This document shows positions 29,171-37,421 of a stretch of 64,000 nt of DNA, piece after piece (position 1 is the first letter of the stretch; every line of letters begins with the position of its first letter). Made by a program: the position numbers and the translations under genes. Source of the DNA: Erwinia persicina NBRC 102418 (lineage in GTDB: Bacteria; Pseudomonadota; Gammaproteobacteria; Enterobacterales; Enterobacteriaceae); the NCBI RefSeq assembly GCF_001571305.1, contig NZ_BCTN01000013.1, positions 93,224 through 157,223 of the forward strand. The letters are read 5' to 3'. The notes beneath the pieces were generated by a model. It was not told the origin of the DNA. It saw only the letters and a program-made list of their open reading frames with translations, and ran no database searches.

Positions 29171-29198
29171 GCAAAAAGGGCCTGAATAATCAGGCCCT
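29171..29198 (-). terminator. ybjG terminator
   Basis: Read on the minus strand, AGGGCCTGA-TTAT-TCAGGCCCT is followed by TTTTTGC. It lies ten bases beyond the ybjG stop. Confidence 0.92.
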
Positions 29199-29207
29199 AA
29201 TTAAATA

Positions 29208-29816
29208 TTAATCGCGAACCCAACCTTTACTGATGGGAAAGGCAAAGACGGTGCGATAAAGCGAAGAGAGTCGGGGCAGCAACGCGCCGCCGCAGAACTG
29301 CCAGAGAATTTGCGCAAACAGGCACGAGAGCAGCCCGACCAGCATACCGCCGAGCATATCCAGCGGCCAGTGTATGCCAAGGTAGACTCGCGACCAGGCG
29401 ATAGCCGCACCAGTGACCAGTAAAATGGCACCTGACCACATCCGGTGCCAGCAAATAAAGGCGATGGCAAAGGTAAAAATAACCGTGCCATGATCGCTGG
29501 GATAAGAGTCATCAGGCGCATGCGACAGAAACTGATTACCCAGCCCAATAGCGAAAGGACGCGGATGGGGGAACAGATGGGCAAGACACCAGGAGATTGC
29601 CAGCGCACAAAGCAGAGCGACACCCGTTTTAACCACCAGCACGCGCTGGGAGGTGAGCTGGCTGCGCGGCCCCCACAGCCACAGGCCGACAATCAGCAGG
29701 GGCACAATGGCAATGAGATCGCGGGCAATAAACGTCGCCAGGGTAATCAGCCACTCGGGTGAATCCGTGCTGGCGTTAACCCAAAGAAACAGCACCCGGT
29801 TTAACTCTTCCATCAT
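29208..29816 (-). CDS. ybjG: YbjG undecaprenyl-pyrophosphate phosphatase (PAP2)
   Basis: Membrane PAP2 phosphatase of 202 residues that recycles undecaprenyl pyrophosphate, the lipid carrier of peptidoglycan precursors. Catalytic motifs: HLFPHPRPF, PSDHGTV and SRVYLGIHWPLDM (the R-x5-H-x3-D signature). It ends KGWVRD as in E. coli YbjG. Several hydrophobic helices. ATG 29816 has GAGGA seven bases upstream; an ATG at 29813 is an alternative. Its start overlaps the 3' end of the preceding PAP2 gene by 41 bases, suggesting co-translation. Confidence 0.93.
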   Translation of the reverse strand: MMEELNRVLFLWVNASTDSPEWLITLATFIARDLIAIVPLLIVGLWLWGPRSQLTSQRVLVVKTGVALLCALAISWCLAHLFPHPRPFAIGLGNQFLSHAPDDSYPSDHGTVIFTFAIAFICWHRMWSGAILLVTGAAIAWSRVYLGIHWPLDMLGGMLVGLLSCLFAQILWQFCGGALLPRLSSLYRTVFAFPISKGWVRD

Positions 29817-30552
29817 CAATATATCCTCGTCTTTTCAGCAGGTACGTTACGCACCCAAAAATCACACATTGCGTCAGCCAGACCCACCACGCCGCCCACA
29901 AGTTGTGAGAAAGGAAGTGGGCGCCGCGCATAATCTGGCCAAAACCCATGACCATGCCGAGAATCAGGGCTGACCACCAGCAAACCCATGCCAGGCGCGG
30001 CCGACGCGGGTAAAAAAGAAAAAACAGCGCCAGTGCACTAAAGCCGCTGGAGGCATGCCCGCCCGGGAAGCAGTGCCCCGGCCCACTGTTGATCGGCACC
30101 GCACCGAACAAAGGATAAGAGACAGCCTTCCCGCCAAACTCCACCAGATCCCACGGGCAGGAGTGAGCGCTGGTGGCTTTCAGCACGCCCACCACCAGCG
30201 GGCCGATACCCATCAGCAGGGCCACCAGCACCCAGCGCGGCTGACGGCGGATAAACCCGGCCAGCAGCAGCAGAACGCCCATGGCGATCACGCCCTGCTT
30301 CAGCAGCCGGTGGTTGATCACATCAAGCCAGACATTATCCTTCCACGGAAACTGTCCGGTCAGCGGATCGAACCACATCCGCGTTATTGCCATATCCCAG
30401 CGTTCACTGCGCGACAGCCAGATAAACAGCATCGCACTGAGAATTAACAGCACGAATTGCTTAAGGTAAAAGCCAGCAGGTAAGGGGTAAAGAGTTTCGC
30501 TCTTAATTGCATGGCTCGTTTGGCTTTTGTTGAGAATTGATGATGATTTCAT
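29776..30552 (-). CDS. Divergent PAP2-superfamily membrane phosphatase
   Basis: Protein of 258 residues with about six hydrophobic segments. PAP2-like motifs are present in altered form: K-x6-C-P (residues 125-133, in place of K-x6-R-P), PGGHASSG (163-170), and RGAHFLSH (209-216), in which His replaces the usual final Asp. This pattern is that of the membrane-associated PAP2/acid-phosphatase group (COG3907 as I recall), whose substrates are unclear; lipid phosphates or pyrophosphates are likely. It sits directly upstream of ybjG with a 41-base overlap, so the two phosphatases are probably one transcript. E. coli has no counterpart here. Confidence 0.75.
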   Translation of the reverse strand: MKSSSILNKSQTSHAIKSETLYPLPAGFYLKQFVLLILSAMLFIWLSRSERWDMAITRMWFDPLTGQFPWKDNVWLDVINHRLLKQGVIAMGVLLLLAGFIRRQPRWVLVALLMGIGPLVVGVLKATSAHSCPWDLVEFGGKAVSYPLFGAVPINSGPGHCFPGGHASSGFSALALFFLFYPRRPRLAWVCWWSALILGMVMGFGQIMRGAHFLSHNLWAAWWVWLTQCVIFGCVTYLLKRRGYIDDGRVKPGAVSLG

Positions 30553-30653
30553 GAAGGTTTAGCTATCTGACCAGAGTCCAGGCAGTCAGTTTGCCGGGGA
30601 GGGCTTAAGGAAGCCTTAAGGCTGACAGGGCGGTTTACGAGGAGGCAGAAAAG

Positions 30654-30684
30654 AAAAAAACCCGATAATCATAAGATTAACGGG
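30654..30684 (-). terminator. ybjL terminator
   Basis: On the minus strand CCCGTTAATC-TTAT-GATTATCGGG (one T-T mismatch) is followed by TTTTTTT. It lies 90 bases past the ybjL stop and before the PAP2 pair. Confidence 0.85.
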
Positions 30685-30773
30685 CTCCACAATCAGGGGA
30701 TTTCAAAGAAAAGCAGTGGCACTAATTAAGACTTCAGCCCACAAAAAAAGTTCTGCGAAATCGATTAATTTTT

Positions 30774-32462
30774 TTAACCGCCCAGGATCGGCCAGATTAT
30801 CACAATCAGCGTACCTGCCAGTGTCAGTAAAACGTTAGCAATAGCATAGGTTCCTGCATAGCCGAGTGCCGGGATATTACTGCGTGCGGTGTCGCTGATG
30901 ATCTCCATCGCCGGAGCACAGGTACGTGCGCCCATAATGGCGCCGAACAGCAGCGCGCGATTCATTTTCAGCACCCATGCACCGAACAGGAAACAGATAA
31001 TCACCGGCACCAGGCTGACGATCAGACCGGCACCCAGCATCAGCAGCCCGGTTTCACCCAATCCTTTAGTGATACCGCTACCGGCGCTCAGCCCTACGCC
31101 CGCCATAAAGACCATCAGACCAAACTCTTTGACCATGGTCAGTGCGCCCTGGGGAATATAGCCAAATGTTGGATGATTAGCGCGCAGGAAGCCCAGCATG
31201 ATCCCGGCAAACAACAGCCCGGCCGCATTACCAATGCCAAAGTTAAAGCTGCTGAACTGGAAGGTGATCATGCCGATCATCAGACCGATGATAAAGAAAG
31301 CGCAGAATGCCAGCAGATCGGTCATCTGGCTGTGAATGGAGATAAAACCAATACGGTCAGCCACCGCCTTCACGCGGCGTGCTTCACCGCTGATGTGCAG
31401 GACGTCGCCTTTATTGAGAATAATGCTGTCGTCGATCGGCATTTCAATCTGGCTGCGGATCACCCGGTTAAGGAAGCAGCCATGATCGGTCAGCTTCAGC
31501 TGGCTCAGACGTTTATTCACCGCATTGTTATTCTTGACCACGATCTCTTCATTGACGATGCGCATATCCAGCAAGTCACGGTCAAAAACCTCTTTCCCGT
31601 TGCGGAAGCTGGGGTCGAGCCGGGAATGGGCATCAGGATAGCCCACCAGCGAAATTTCATCTCCAGGCTGCAGTACCGCATCGCCATCCGGGTTGGCCAG
31701 AATGCCGTTGCGACGAATACGCTCAATATAACAACCTGTCTGCCGGTAGATACCAAGCTCACGCAGATTTTTGCCATCAATCCAGGCCACCAGCTCCGGT
31801 CCAACGCGGTAGGCGCGGATCACTGGCAGATAGACTTTCCGCTGACTGTCCGGATCCAGACCGCGCTCCCGGGCAATCTGCTGGGCGCTGGTGGGCAAAT
31901 CCTGGTGCTGTAATTTAGGCAGATAGCGCGCGCCAAAAATCAAGCTGACCAGACCAATCAGATAGGTCAGCGCGTAGCCGAGGCTCAGATGGTCCTGTGC
32001 CTGGCTCAGGCTCTGGCCGTTAGTCAGTGTCTGACGCAGGGTATCTCCGGCCCCGACCAGTACCGGTGTTGAGGTCATTGAACCTGCCAGCATCCCGGCC
32101 GTCAGGCCAATATCCCAGCCGAACAGTTTGCCCAGACACAGAGCGAGGATCATCGCGCTGGTGACCATCACAATGGCCAGCATCAGATAGTTTTTTCCGT
32201 CGCGAAAGAAAATAGAGAAAAAATTGGGGCCCGCTTCTACGCCAACGCAAAAAATAAATAACATAAAGCCTAAATTAAGGGCGTCGGTATTAATGGAGAA
32301 ATGCTGCTGGCCGAGCAGTAAAGAAACAACTAAAACGCCAATAGAATTACCGAGTTGAACAGAACCTAACCGAAGTTTGCCTAAACATAACCCCAGCGCC
32401 AGTACGACAAATAATAACAGAATGTAATTTCCACTTAACAAATCTGCGACGTTTATATTCAC
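30774..32462 (-). CDS. ybjL: YbjL, AspT/YidE-family transporter with RCK_C domains
   Basis: Membrane protein of 562 residues (E. coli 561) in the aspartate:alanine exchanger family. N-terminal helices (about 1-180) with [14 protein letters not shown], two central cytosolic TrkA-C/RCK_C domains (about 200-370), then a second helix block with [26 protein letters not shown] and [16 protein letters not shown]. Near-identical to E. coli YbjL along its length. The transported substrate is not established. Followed on its strand by a clear terminator. Confidence 0.93.
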   Translation of the reverse strand: MNINVADLLSGNYILLLFVVLALGLCLGKLRLGSVQLGNSIGVLVVSLLLGQQHFSINTDALNLGFMLFIFCVGVEAGPNFFSIFFRDGKNYLMLAIVMVTSAMILALCLGKLFGWDIGLTAGMLAGSMTSTPVLVGAGDTLRQTLTNGQSLSQAQDHLSLGYALTYLIGLVSLIFGARYLPKLQHQDLPTSAQQIARERGLDPDSQRKVYLPVIRAYRVGPELVAWIDGKNLRELGIYRQTGCYIERIRRNGILANPDGDAVLQPGDEISLVGYPDAHSRLDPSFRNGKEVFDRDLLDMRIVNEEIVVKNNNAVNKRLSQLKLTDHGCFLNRVIRSQIEMPIDDSIILNKGDVLHISGEARRVKAVADRIGFISIHSQMTDLLAFCAFFIIGLMIGMITFQFSSFNFGIGNAAGLLFAGIMLGFLRANHPTFGYIPQGALTMVKEFGLMVFMAGVGLSAGSGITKGLGETGLLMLGAGLIVSLVPVIICFLFGAWVLKMNRALLFGAIMGARTCAPAMEIISDTARSNIPALGYAGTYAIANVLLTLAGTLIVIIWPILGG

Positions 32463-32764
32463 GGTTTAACTTCTTGTTTACCAGTAACCTATTGATAGGA
32501 GGGGGTTTATGCGCTAAATTTCATGGCGTAACAATAGCCACTGCTGTTGCCTGTTAAGAGAAGTCTTAGCCGACAGTCAGATAAAGCGCGACTCATTTTA
32601 GTCGCTATGTGGCATGACAGCCAGCACCTGGCTGGCTTATTTGTTACGGGTTTTGTTTTTGGAAAATATTCAGGATAAAAGCGGCTGCTCACTGTCAGTG
32701 GGCTGACTCATTGACGCGTCGAAATGAATTGAATTGGGTTAATCATGACCCGGAGAAAATTCTT
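32463..32764. other. ybjL-ybjM divergent intergenic region
   Basis: No gene seen. Two hairpins are visible: GCGACT-CATTTT-AGTCGC (32588-32605) and GCCAG-CACCTGG-CTGGC around 32620-32636. Promoters for both genes must lie here but I cannot place them with confidence. Confidence 0.5.
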
Positions 32765-33154
32765 GTGTGGATAAAAGGTATCCGTTGGACAGGTCTGATC
32801 GCCTGCAGCGCACTCTACGGTGCAATCTATATCGCCGTACGCTATCCGCTACCCGCAGGTTACAGTGGACATGCTCAGCTCGGGCTGCTGCTGTTTGTCT
32901 TACCTGGCGCCCTGGCTGCATTGACCTCCCGCGAGGCCCCGCTAACGGTGATGGCCGTCGCCATCGCTCTGGCATCACCCCCCTGTCTGCTACTGATGCA
33001 GTCAGATGGCTTTAACAGTGTGGGGCTGGGTCAGGAGATTGCCTTTATTGCCAGCGCCGTATTCTGGTGCGGCTCGGGCACTTTAGCGGTGATGCTGTGG
33101 CGGACGCTGATGGAGATGCATCAGCAGCAACAGGACAGGAAAGAGCGCTTATAG
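32765..33154 (+). CDS. ybjM: YbjM small inner-membrane protein
   Basis: Protein of 129 residues (E. coli YbjM 125) with about four hydrophobic segments. Shared pattern with YbjM: GLLLFVLPGALAAL and EIAFIASAVFWCGSGTL. Function unknown. The start is GTG at 32765, with GGAG eight bases upstream; a longer TTG-initiated frame would add 18 polar residues absent from E. coli YbjM. Position between ybjL and grxA matches E. coli, which strengthens a call that sequence alone makes only moderately. Confidence 0.78.
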   Translation: MWIKGIRWTGLIACSALYGAIYIAVRYPLPAGYSGHAQLGLLLFVLPGALAALTSREAPLTVMAVAIALASPPCLLLMQSDGFNSVGLGQEIAFIASAVFWCGSGTLAVMLWRTLMEMHQQQQDRKERL

Positions 33155-33222
33155 CTTACTGACTGCAATGCGGGCCGATTGCAAAAGAATCGGCCGCTGC
33201 GGGGGCGTAACAAGAGGGGAAT

Positions 33223-33486
33223 TTACTGGAACAGGCCCAGATTCTCTTTCGCATAAGCTTCGAATTCTGTACAGCCACCGATGTGTGTCTGATCCAGGAA
33301 GATCTGCGGCACGGTTTCTACCGGTTTGCCCACGGTCTTCTCTAAGTCAGCCTTGGTGATCCCTTCAGCGTGAATATCCACATAGCGGAAATTAAAGTCA
33401 TCACGTTCTTCCGTCAGTTTTTCAGCCAGCTCTTTCGCGCGAACACAGTACGGGCAGGCAGGACGTCCAAAAATCACTGCAAACAT
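33223..33486 (-). CDS. grxA: Glutaredoxin 1
   Basis: Glutathione-dependent thiol-disulfide oxidoreductase of 87 residues. Active site CPYC (residues 11-14), cis-Pro loop TVPQIF and the GGCTEF glutathione-binding motif. Reduces ribonucleotide reductase and other disulfides; in E. coli it also switches off OxyR, which induces it. GAGGAG precedes the ATG. Divergent from ybjC-nfsA. I could not identify an OxyR site with confidence, but a perfect CRP-type palindrome lies 30 bases upstream. Confidence 0.96.
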   Translation of the reverse strand: MFAVIFGRPACPYCVRAKELAEKLTEERDDFNFRYVDIHAEGITKADLEKTVGKPVETVPQIFLDQTHIGGCTEFEAYAKENLGLFQ

Positions 33487-33515
33487 AGGTTTCTCCTCAA
33501 AGGGTCAGAACTTTT

Positions 33516-33533
33516 ATGTGATACATGTCACAT
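33516..33533. promoter_or_regulatory. Perfect CRP-type palindrome between grxA and ybjC
   Basis: ATGTGA-TACATG-TCACAT carries both TGTGA/TCACA arms without a mismatch, extended by one base each side. Its centre is 38 bases before the grxA ATG and about 165 before ybjC. Confidence 0.7.
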
Positions 33534-33608
33534 ATCATGGCTTATTGGCGCTTATGATGCCCGCATCCCGGGCTGAAAGGAAGAAGGAATTACCTGTTAG
33601 TCTGATTC

Positions 33609-33648
33609 GCTGCACCTATGCATAAACGCACATTCTGCGCTTTAATAT
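33609..33648 (+). promoter_or_regulatory. Marbox-like site with -10 element for ybjC-nfsA-rimK
   Basis: GCTGCACCTATGCATAAAC (33609-33627) resembles the MarA/SoxS/Rob box (GCAC...AAAY). A -10-like TTTAAT/TAATAT lies at 33641-33648, placing the box over the -35 region, the class II arrangement known for the E. coli operon. Confidence 0.5.
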
Positions 33649-33689
33649 CCTCACTCATTCAGAATAATGCCGTCAGCAGGAGAGCCGTT

Positions 33690-33977
33690 ATGCGTGCATT
33701 CAGTCAACTTCCCCGGCCGGTGCTGGTTCTTGAAGTCCTTGGCATGGCGCTGCTCATCCTCTCTTACCTGACGTTACATGAAATGCTACCCTTGCCGTCG
33801 CTATTTACCGGTAAACTTGCCGCGACAGTGATGATTTTTGCCGGTATCGCCCTGATGCTGCCTGCTGCCACAGTCATGATGTGGCGGACGGCCAGGGTCA
33901 TGGCGCCCGACCTTTTTAACACGCGATCTTCGCGTGAGAAGCCCAAACCAGGAGATTCCCATGACGCCGACCATTAA
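33690..33977 (+). CDS. ybjC: YbjC small membrane protein (DUF1418)
   Basis: Protein of 95 residues, the same length as E. coli YbjC. Two hydrophobic segments: VLVLEVLGMALLILSYLTL and VMIFAGIALMLPAATVMMW; the polar C-tail ends DADH. Function unknown. ATG 33690 has GGAGA upstream; longer frames were rejected because the E. coli protein starts at the same MRA. Its 3' end overlaps nfsA by 17 bases, indicating one transcript. Confidence 0.88.
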   Translation: MRAFSQLPRPVLVLEVLGMALLILSYLTLHEMLPLPSLFTGKLAATVMIFAGIALMLPAATVMMWRTARVMAPDLFNTRSSREKPKPGDSHDADH

Positions 33978-34683
33978 GCTAATGTGTTCGCACCGTTCAA
34001 TTCGTGCCTTCAGCGACCAGGCGATCACTGCAGAGCAACGTGCAGCGATTCTGGATGCTGCTCAGTCGGCCTCCACCTCCAGTTTTTTACAGTGTTCATC
34101 CATTATCCGTATTACCGATCCGGAGATGCGTAACACGCTGGTCACCCTCAGCGGTGGCCAGAAATATGTGGCTCAGGCCGCGGAGTTTTGGATCTTTTGT
34201 GCCGATTTTAACCGCAATCAGCAGATCTGTCCGGAAGCGCAACTGGGGCTTGCAGAGCAACTGCTGCTGGGCTGTGTGGATACGGCGCTGATGGCGCAGA
34301 ATGCGATGGTAGCGGCGGAGTCGCTGGGCTTTGGCGGCTGCTATATTGGCGGTATTCGTAACAATATTGCAGAGGTGACTGAACTGCTTGGCCTGCCGAA
34401 GTTTGTGCTGCCGCTGTTTGGCATGTGCCTGGGCAGCCCTGAACAGGATCCGGATACCAAACCACGTATGCCAGCGGCCATGCTGGTGCACGAAAACCAT
34501 TATCAGCCGCTTGACCCTGCGCTGCTGGCGGAATATGACCGCGAGCTGGTGGCCTATTATGAGTCACGCGACAGCAATCGCCGCTCGGAAAGCTGGAGTG
34601 AGCATATCCAGAAAACCATCATTAAAGAGAGCCGTCCGTTTATCCTTGACTACCTGCATCAGCAGGGATGGGCAACGCGCTAA
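33961..34683 (+). CDS. nfsA: NfsA oxygen-insensitive NADPH nitroreductase
   Basis: FMN-dependent nitroreductase of 240 residues that reduces quinones and nitroaromatics by two-electron transfer. HRSIRAF near the start binds FMN, then [14 protein letters not shown] [25 protein letters not shown], and the C-terminal [18 protein letters not shown], all as in E. coli NfsA. ATG 33961 gives MTPTIKL, matching E. coli; it overlaps ybjC. Part of the ybjC-nfsA-rimK operon, activated by SoxS/MarA in E. coli. Confidence 0.96.
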   Translation: MTPTIKLMCSHRSIRAFSDQAITAEQRAAILDAAQSASTSSFLQCSSIIRITDPEMRNTLVTLSGGQKYVAQAAEFWIFCADFNRNQQICPEAQLGLAEQLLLGCVDTALMAQNAMVAAESLGFGGCYIGGIRNNIAEVTELLGLPKFVLPLFGMCLGSPEQDPDTKPRMPAAMLVHENHYQPLDPALLAEYDRELVAYYESRDSNRRSESWSEHIQKTIIKESRPFILDYLHQQGWATR

Positions 34684-34706
34684 CCCTTTCGCCCCGGAGG
34701 CTTCTG

Positions 34707-35609
34707 GTGAAAATTGCCATTCTTTCCCGTGATGGTTCGCTTTACTCATGTAAGCGTTTGCTGGAGGCCGCGCGGGCACGCGGGCACAGCGTTGAGGTCA
34801 TTGATCCGCTTTCCTGCTATATGAATATCAATCCGGGGTCGTCGGCGATTCATTATCAGGGGCGTCAGCTGGCGCACTTTGATGCGGTGATCCCGCGTAT
34901 TGGATCCGCCACCACGTTTTATGCCACGGCCGTGCTGCGTCAGTTCGAAATGTGCGGCAGTTATCCGCTCAATGAATCACTGGCAATTGCCCGGGCGCGG
35001 GACAAACTGCGCTCACTGCAACTGCTGGCGAGGGCAGGGATTGCCATGCCGGTCACTGGCTTTGCTCACTCACCGGACGATACCCGGGATTTGATCGAAA
35101 TGGTGGGCGGCGCACCGCTGGTGGTCAAGCTGGTAGAGGGCACGCAGGGGATTGGTGTGGTACTGGCTGAAACCCGTCAGGCTGCTGAAAGCGTGATCGA
35201 TGCATTTCGCGGCCTGAATGCGCACATTCTGGTGCAGGAGTTTATCAAAGAAGCACGGGGTTGCGACGTCCGCTGCCTGGTGATTGGCGGAGAGGTGGTG
35301 GGGGCGATTGAACGCGAGGCGAAAGAGGGCGATTTCCGTTCGAATCTGCATCGCGGCGGCCAGGCCCGGCGGGTAACGATCAGCGCTGCTGAACGCGCGA
35401 TAGCGATCAAAGCTGCCGCGACGCTGGGACTGGATGTGGCTGGTGTGGACATTCTGCGCGCTCACCGTGGTCCGCTGGTGATGGAAGTGAATGCGTCTCC
35501 CGGACTGGAGGGGATTGAAAAGACCACGGGACTGAATATAGCCGCTAAGATGATCGGATGGATTGAGGCGCAGGCCCAGCCCGGTTTTTGCCTGAAAACC
35601 GGCGGATAA
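34707..35609 (+). CDS. rimK: RimK, ribosomal protein S6 glutamate ligase
   Basis: ATP-grasp ligase of 300 residues, equal to E. coli RimK; adds glutamates to the C-terminus of S6. Features: [18 protein letters not shown] start, [15 protein letters not shown]-grasp core [17 protein letters not shown], and the metal site [14 protein letters not shown]. The start is GTG at 34707 with CGGAGG six bases upstream. It follows nfsA by 23 bases. In E. coli ybjN follows directly; here a YceI-family gene intervenes. Confidence 0.95.
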   Translation: MKIAILSRDGSLYSCKRLLEAARARGHSVEVIDPLSCYMNINPGSSAIHYQGRQLAHFDAVIPRIGSATTFYATAVLRQFEMCGSYPLNESLAIARARDKLRSLQLLARAGIAMPVTGFAHSPDDTRDLIEMVGGAPLVVKLVEGTQGIGVVLAETRQAAESVIDAFRGLNAHILVQEFIKEARGCDVRCLVIGGEVVGAIEREAKEGDFRSNLHRGGQARRVTISAAERAIAIKAAATLGLDVAGVDILRAHRGPLVMEVNASPGLEGIEKTTGLNIAAKMIGWIEAQAQPGFCLKTGG

Positions 35610-35620
35610 AGGGCATCGTT

Positions 35621-35641
35621 AGCGCCGGGCAACCCGGCGCT
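35621..35641 (+). other. Stable hairpin after rimK
   Basis: AGCGCCGGG-CAA-CCCGGCGCT forms nine pairs; no T-run. A second inverted repeat, CCGGTTTT-TGCCTG-AAAACCGG, lies in the last codons of rimK (35581-35602). Confidence 0.5.
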
Positions 35642-35721
35642 GCAGCACCATGCGCATAAATCGGTGAATAGAATGGCGTGGTCAGGTGTTTACGCTATGA
35701 CTGCTAAACGGAGGTTCACCG

Positions 35722-36297
35722 ATGACTCGCCCTGTGTATTTACTGAGTTTTTTATTGCTGATGAGTACGGCGCTGTACGCGGCGCCAGCAACCTATGCTA
35801 TTTCAACGGATAAAACGGCGATTGGTTTGTCATGGCGCGCGTTCGGCCACGCCTTCTCACAGGCCCGACTTCAGGGAGTGACCGGGACGGTCACACTGGA
35901 TCCTGCTGCCGACTGGCAGGATCACATCGAAGTGAAAATCCCGGTGGCCACGCTGGTGGCGTCCAATATCCTGCTGACCAGCCAGCTTAAAGGGGCGCTG
36001 TTTTTTGATGCGGCACACTACCCCTGGATACGCTTTACCAGCATTCGGGTGGTAGCACTGGGACAGGGGCAGTTCAGAATTTTTGGCATGCTGTCAGTGA
36101 AAGATGTGCGTCGTCCGGTAGTGATGGAGGCCTCGCTGGATAATCATGGGATATTATCGCCGGGTATGCAGACCCTCGCCCTTCATGCCTCAACGGCCAT
36201 TTCCCGCAGCGCATTTAACGTTGATCACCTGGTGGGTATCGTGGATGACCGGGTTGCGATTAACCTGACAATTGCAGCTCAGGCATCGCCCCGCTAA
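35722..36297 (+). CDS. YceI-family periplasmic protein
   Basis: Protein of 191 residues with a Sec signal peptide cleaved after about residue 20 (ALYA-AP). The mature part has the YceI lipocalin-like beta-barrel pattern: opening YAISTDKTAIGLSWRAFG, a central VTLDPAADWQDHIEVKIPV, and closing SRSAFNV near the end. YceI proteins bind polyisoprenoids or similar lipids, but the role of this paralogue is unknown. GGAGG precedes the ATG at seven bases. It interrupts the E. coli order rimK-ybjN, so it is a lineage-specific insertion. Confidence 0.82.
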   Translation: MTRPVYLLSFLLLMSTALYAAPATYAISTDKTAIGLSWRAFGHAFSQARLQGVTGTVTLDPAADWQDHIEVKIPVATLVASNILLTSQLKGALFFDAAHYPWIRFTSIRVVALGQGQFRIFGMLSVKDVRRPVVMEASLDNHGILSPGMQTLALHASTAISRSAFNVDHLVGIVDDRVAINLTIAAQASPR

Positions 36298-36341
36298 GGT
36301 CTTTTATTTCGTTATTGCTACGCCCGACAGCTTTCTGCAGT

Positions 36342-36369
36342 GAGGGGGGCTGCCCATGGGGCCCCCCTC
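36342..36369 (+). other. GC-rich hairpin after the YceI gene
   Basis: GAGGGGGGC-N10-GCCCCCCTC, 45 bases after the stop; no T-run follows. Possibly a Rho-dependent end or mRNA stabiliser. Confidence 0.45.
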
Positions 36370-36483
36370 TGGGTTAATCCTTAAAAGCAGTCACTGGCGT
36401 CATATTTCTGTCGTAATTATGGTTTTTAGCGGCGTTTTTCCGTAAGCTAGAACGCAATTTTATTGCGGCAAGAGACAAACAAT

Positions 36484-36963
36484 ATGGATTCACTCGTCGT
36501 TCCGGATCTCGACGTATTGCGACGTTGGCTGGATCAGCAAAGCATTACCTGGTTTGAGTGTGATTCATGCCAGGCACTTCATCTGCCGCATATGCAGAAT
36601 TTTGACGGGGTGTTTGACGCCAAACTGGATCTGGTGGACAACGTGATCCTGTTTTCGGCGCTTGCCGAGGTGAAACCTACGGCGCTGATCCCACTGCTTG
36701 CGGACCTGTCGCAAATCAACGCCAGCTCCCTGACGGTAAAGGCGTTCCTGGATATTCAGGACGATAACCTGCCAAAACTGATCGTTTGCCAGTCAGTGAG
36801 TACAACGGCGGGGCTGACCTACAGCCAGTTTGTCCATTTTATGAAGCAGAGCGAAGAACAGATCTCCATGATTGTCATGGAAGCCTTTGCCAATCATTTG
36901 CTGATGATCGGGGAAGATGAGGACCGGACACTCATGGCTGATGGCCATTCCGTGCTGCATTAA
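36484..36963 (+). CDS. ybjN: YbjN, TY3K-fold sensory-transduction-like protein
   Basis: Cytosolic protein of 159 residues (E. coli 158). Shared blocks: CDSCQALHLPHMQNFDGVFDAKLDL-type region, INASSLTVKAFLDIQDDNLPKL and MKQSEEQISM. YbjN homologues resemble type III secretion chaperones (TY3K fold) and influence motility and biofilm traits when overexpressed in E. coli; the mechanism is not known. ATG 36484 gives MDSLVVP, matching E. coli MTSLVVP. Confidence 0.93.
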   Translation: MDSLVVPDLDVLRRWLDQQSITWFECDSCQALHLPHMQNFDGVFDAKLDLVDNVILFSALAEVKPTALIPLLADLSQINASSLTVKAFLDIQDDNLPKLIVCQSVSTTAGLTYSQFVHFMKQSEEQISMIVMEAFANHLLMIGEDEDRTLMADGHSVLH

Positions 36964-36993
36964 CCCCTCCTTTTTTACCTTCATTTTTGCCAG

Positions 36994-37020
36994 CAGGCGG
37001 AGCTATCTCCCGCCTGTTTT
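36994..37020 (+). terminator. ybjN terminator
   Basis: CAGGCGG(AG)...(CT)CCCGCCTG stem with a one-base bulge, followed by TTTT, 31 bases after the stop. Confidence 0.7.
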
Positions 37021-37421
37021 CATCCCGCCAAAACGTTCCCATCCTTTTTTGCCGCAAACGCTGCTTTTATCACCTTATCCCTGAGTATCCACACGGCTTT
37101 TTATTCTGCACTATGCCCTTTATTGCCAGATATTAGTCGCTGTTTATGCCATGAATGGCATATCACAGAGAGGAAACATGCATAAAAAATCGATAAAAGG
37201 CGTTTTTTACCCTGGGGGCTGGTCTGGGCCTGATAGTGGGGCTATTCTTGCGTGGCTGCATCAAGCGTGCAACGTCCCCAGATATATAGGTTTTTAGTAT
37301 TAACAACAGAATGAATATTGATTCACTCTGGTTCTCTTAAGGTACTAACCTGTATTAAGAGGCAGGTGTTCACCGGTTCGCCTGCCCGGCATTAGTTTAT
37401 CTCTGTTCAGGAGGATGGAAA
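37021..37421. other. potF upstream region
   Basis: About 400 bases without an established gene. It contains the small frameshifted ORF at 37178-37289 and a GGCAGG-N14-CCTGCC inverted repeat shortly before potF. I looked for a sigma-54 promoter before potF and did not find one. Confidence 0.5.
37178..37289 (+). pseudogene. Possible small membrane-protein ORF with a frameshift at a T6 run
   Basis: AGAGGAAAC precedes an ATG at 37178. As written the frame gives 39 codons to the TAG at 37295 with unremarkable composition. Reading the six-T run (37203-37208) as five gives 36 codons: MHKKSIKGVF, then TLGAGLGLIVGLFLRGC, a convincing single transmembrane segment, then a basic tail. I do not recognise the family. 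Either a decayed small gene, a sequencing error, or a slippage site. Confidence 0.4.

Noticed and set aside
37297..37421. Sigma-54 promoter upstream of potF
   Set aside because: No TGGCAC-N5-TTGCW match was found in the 125 bases before potF.
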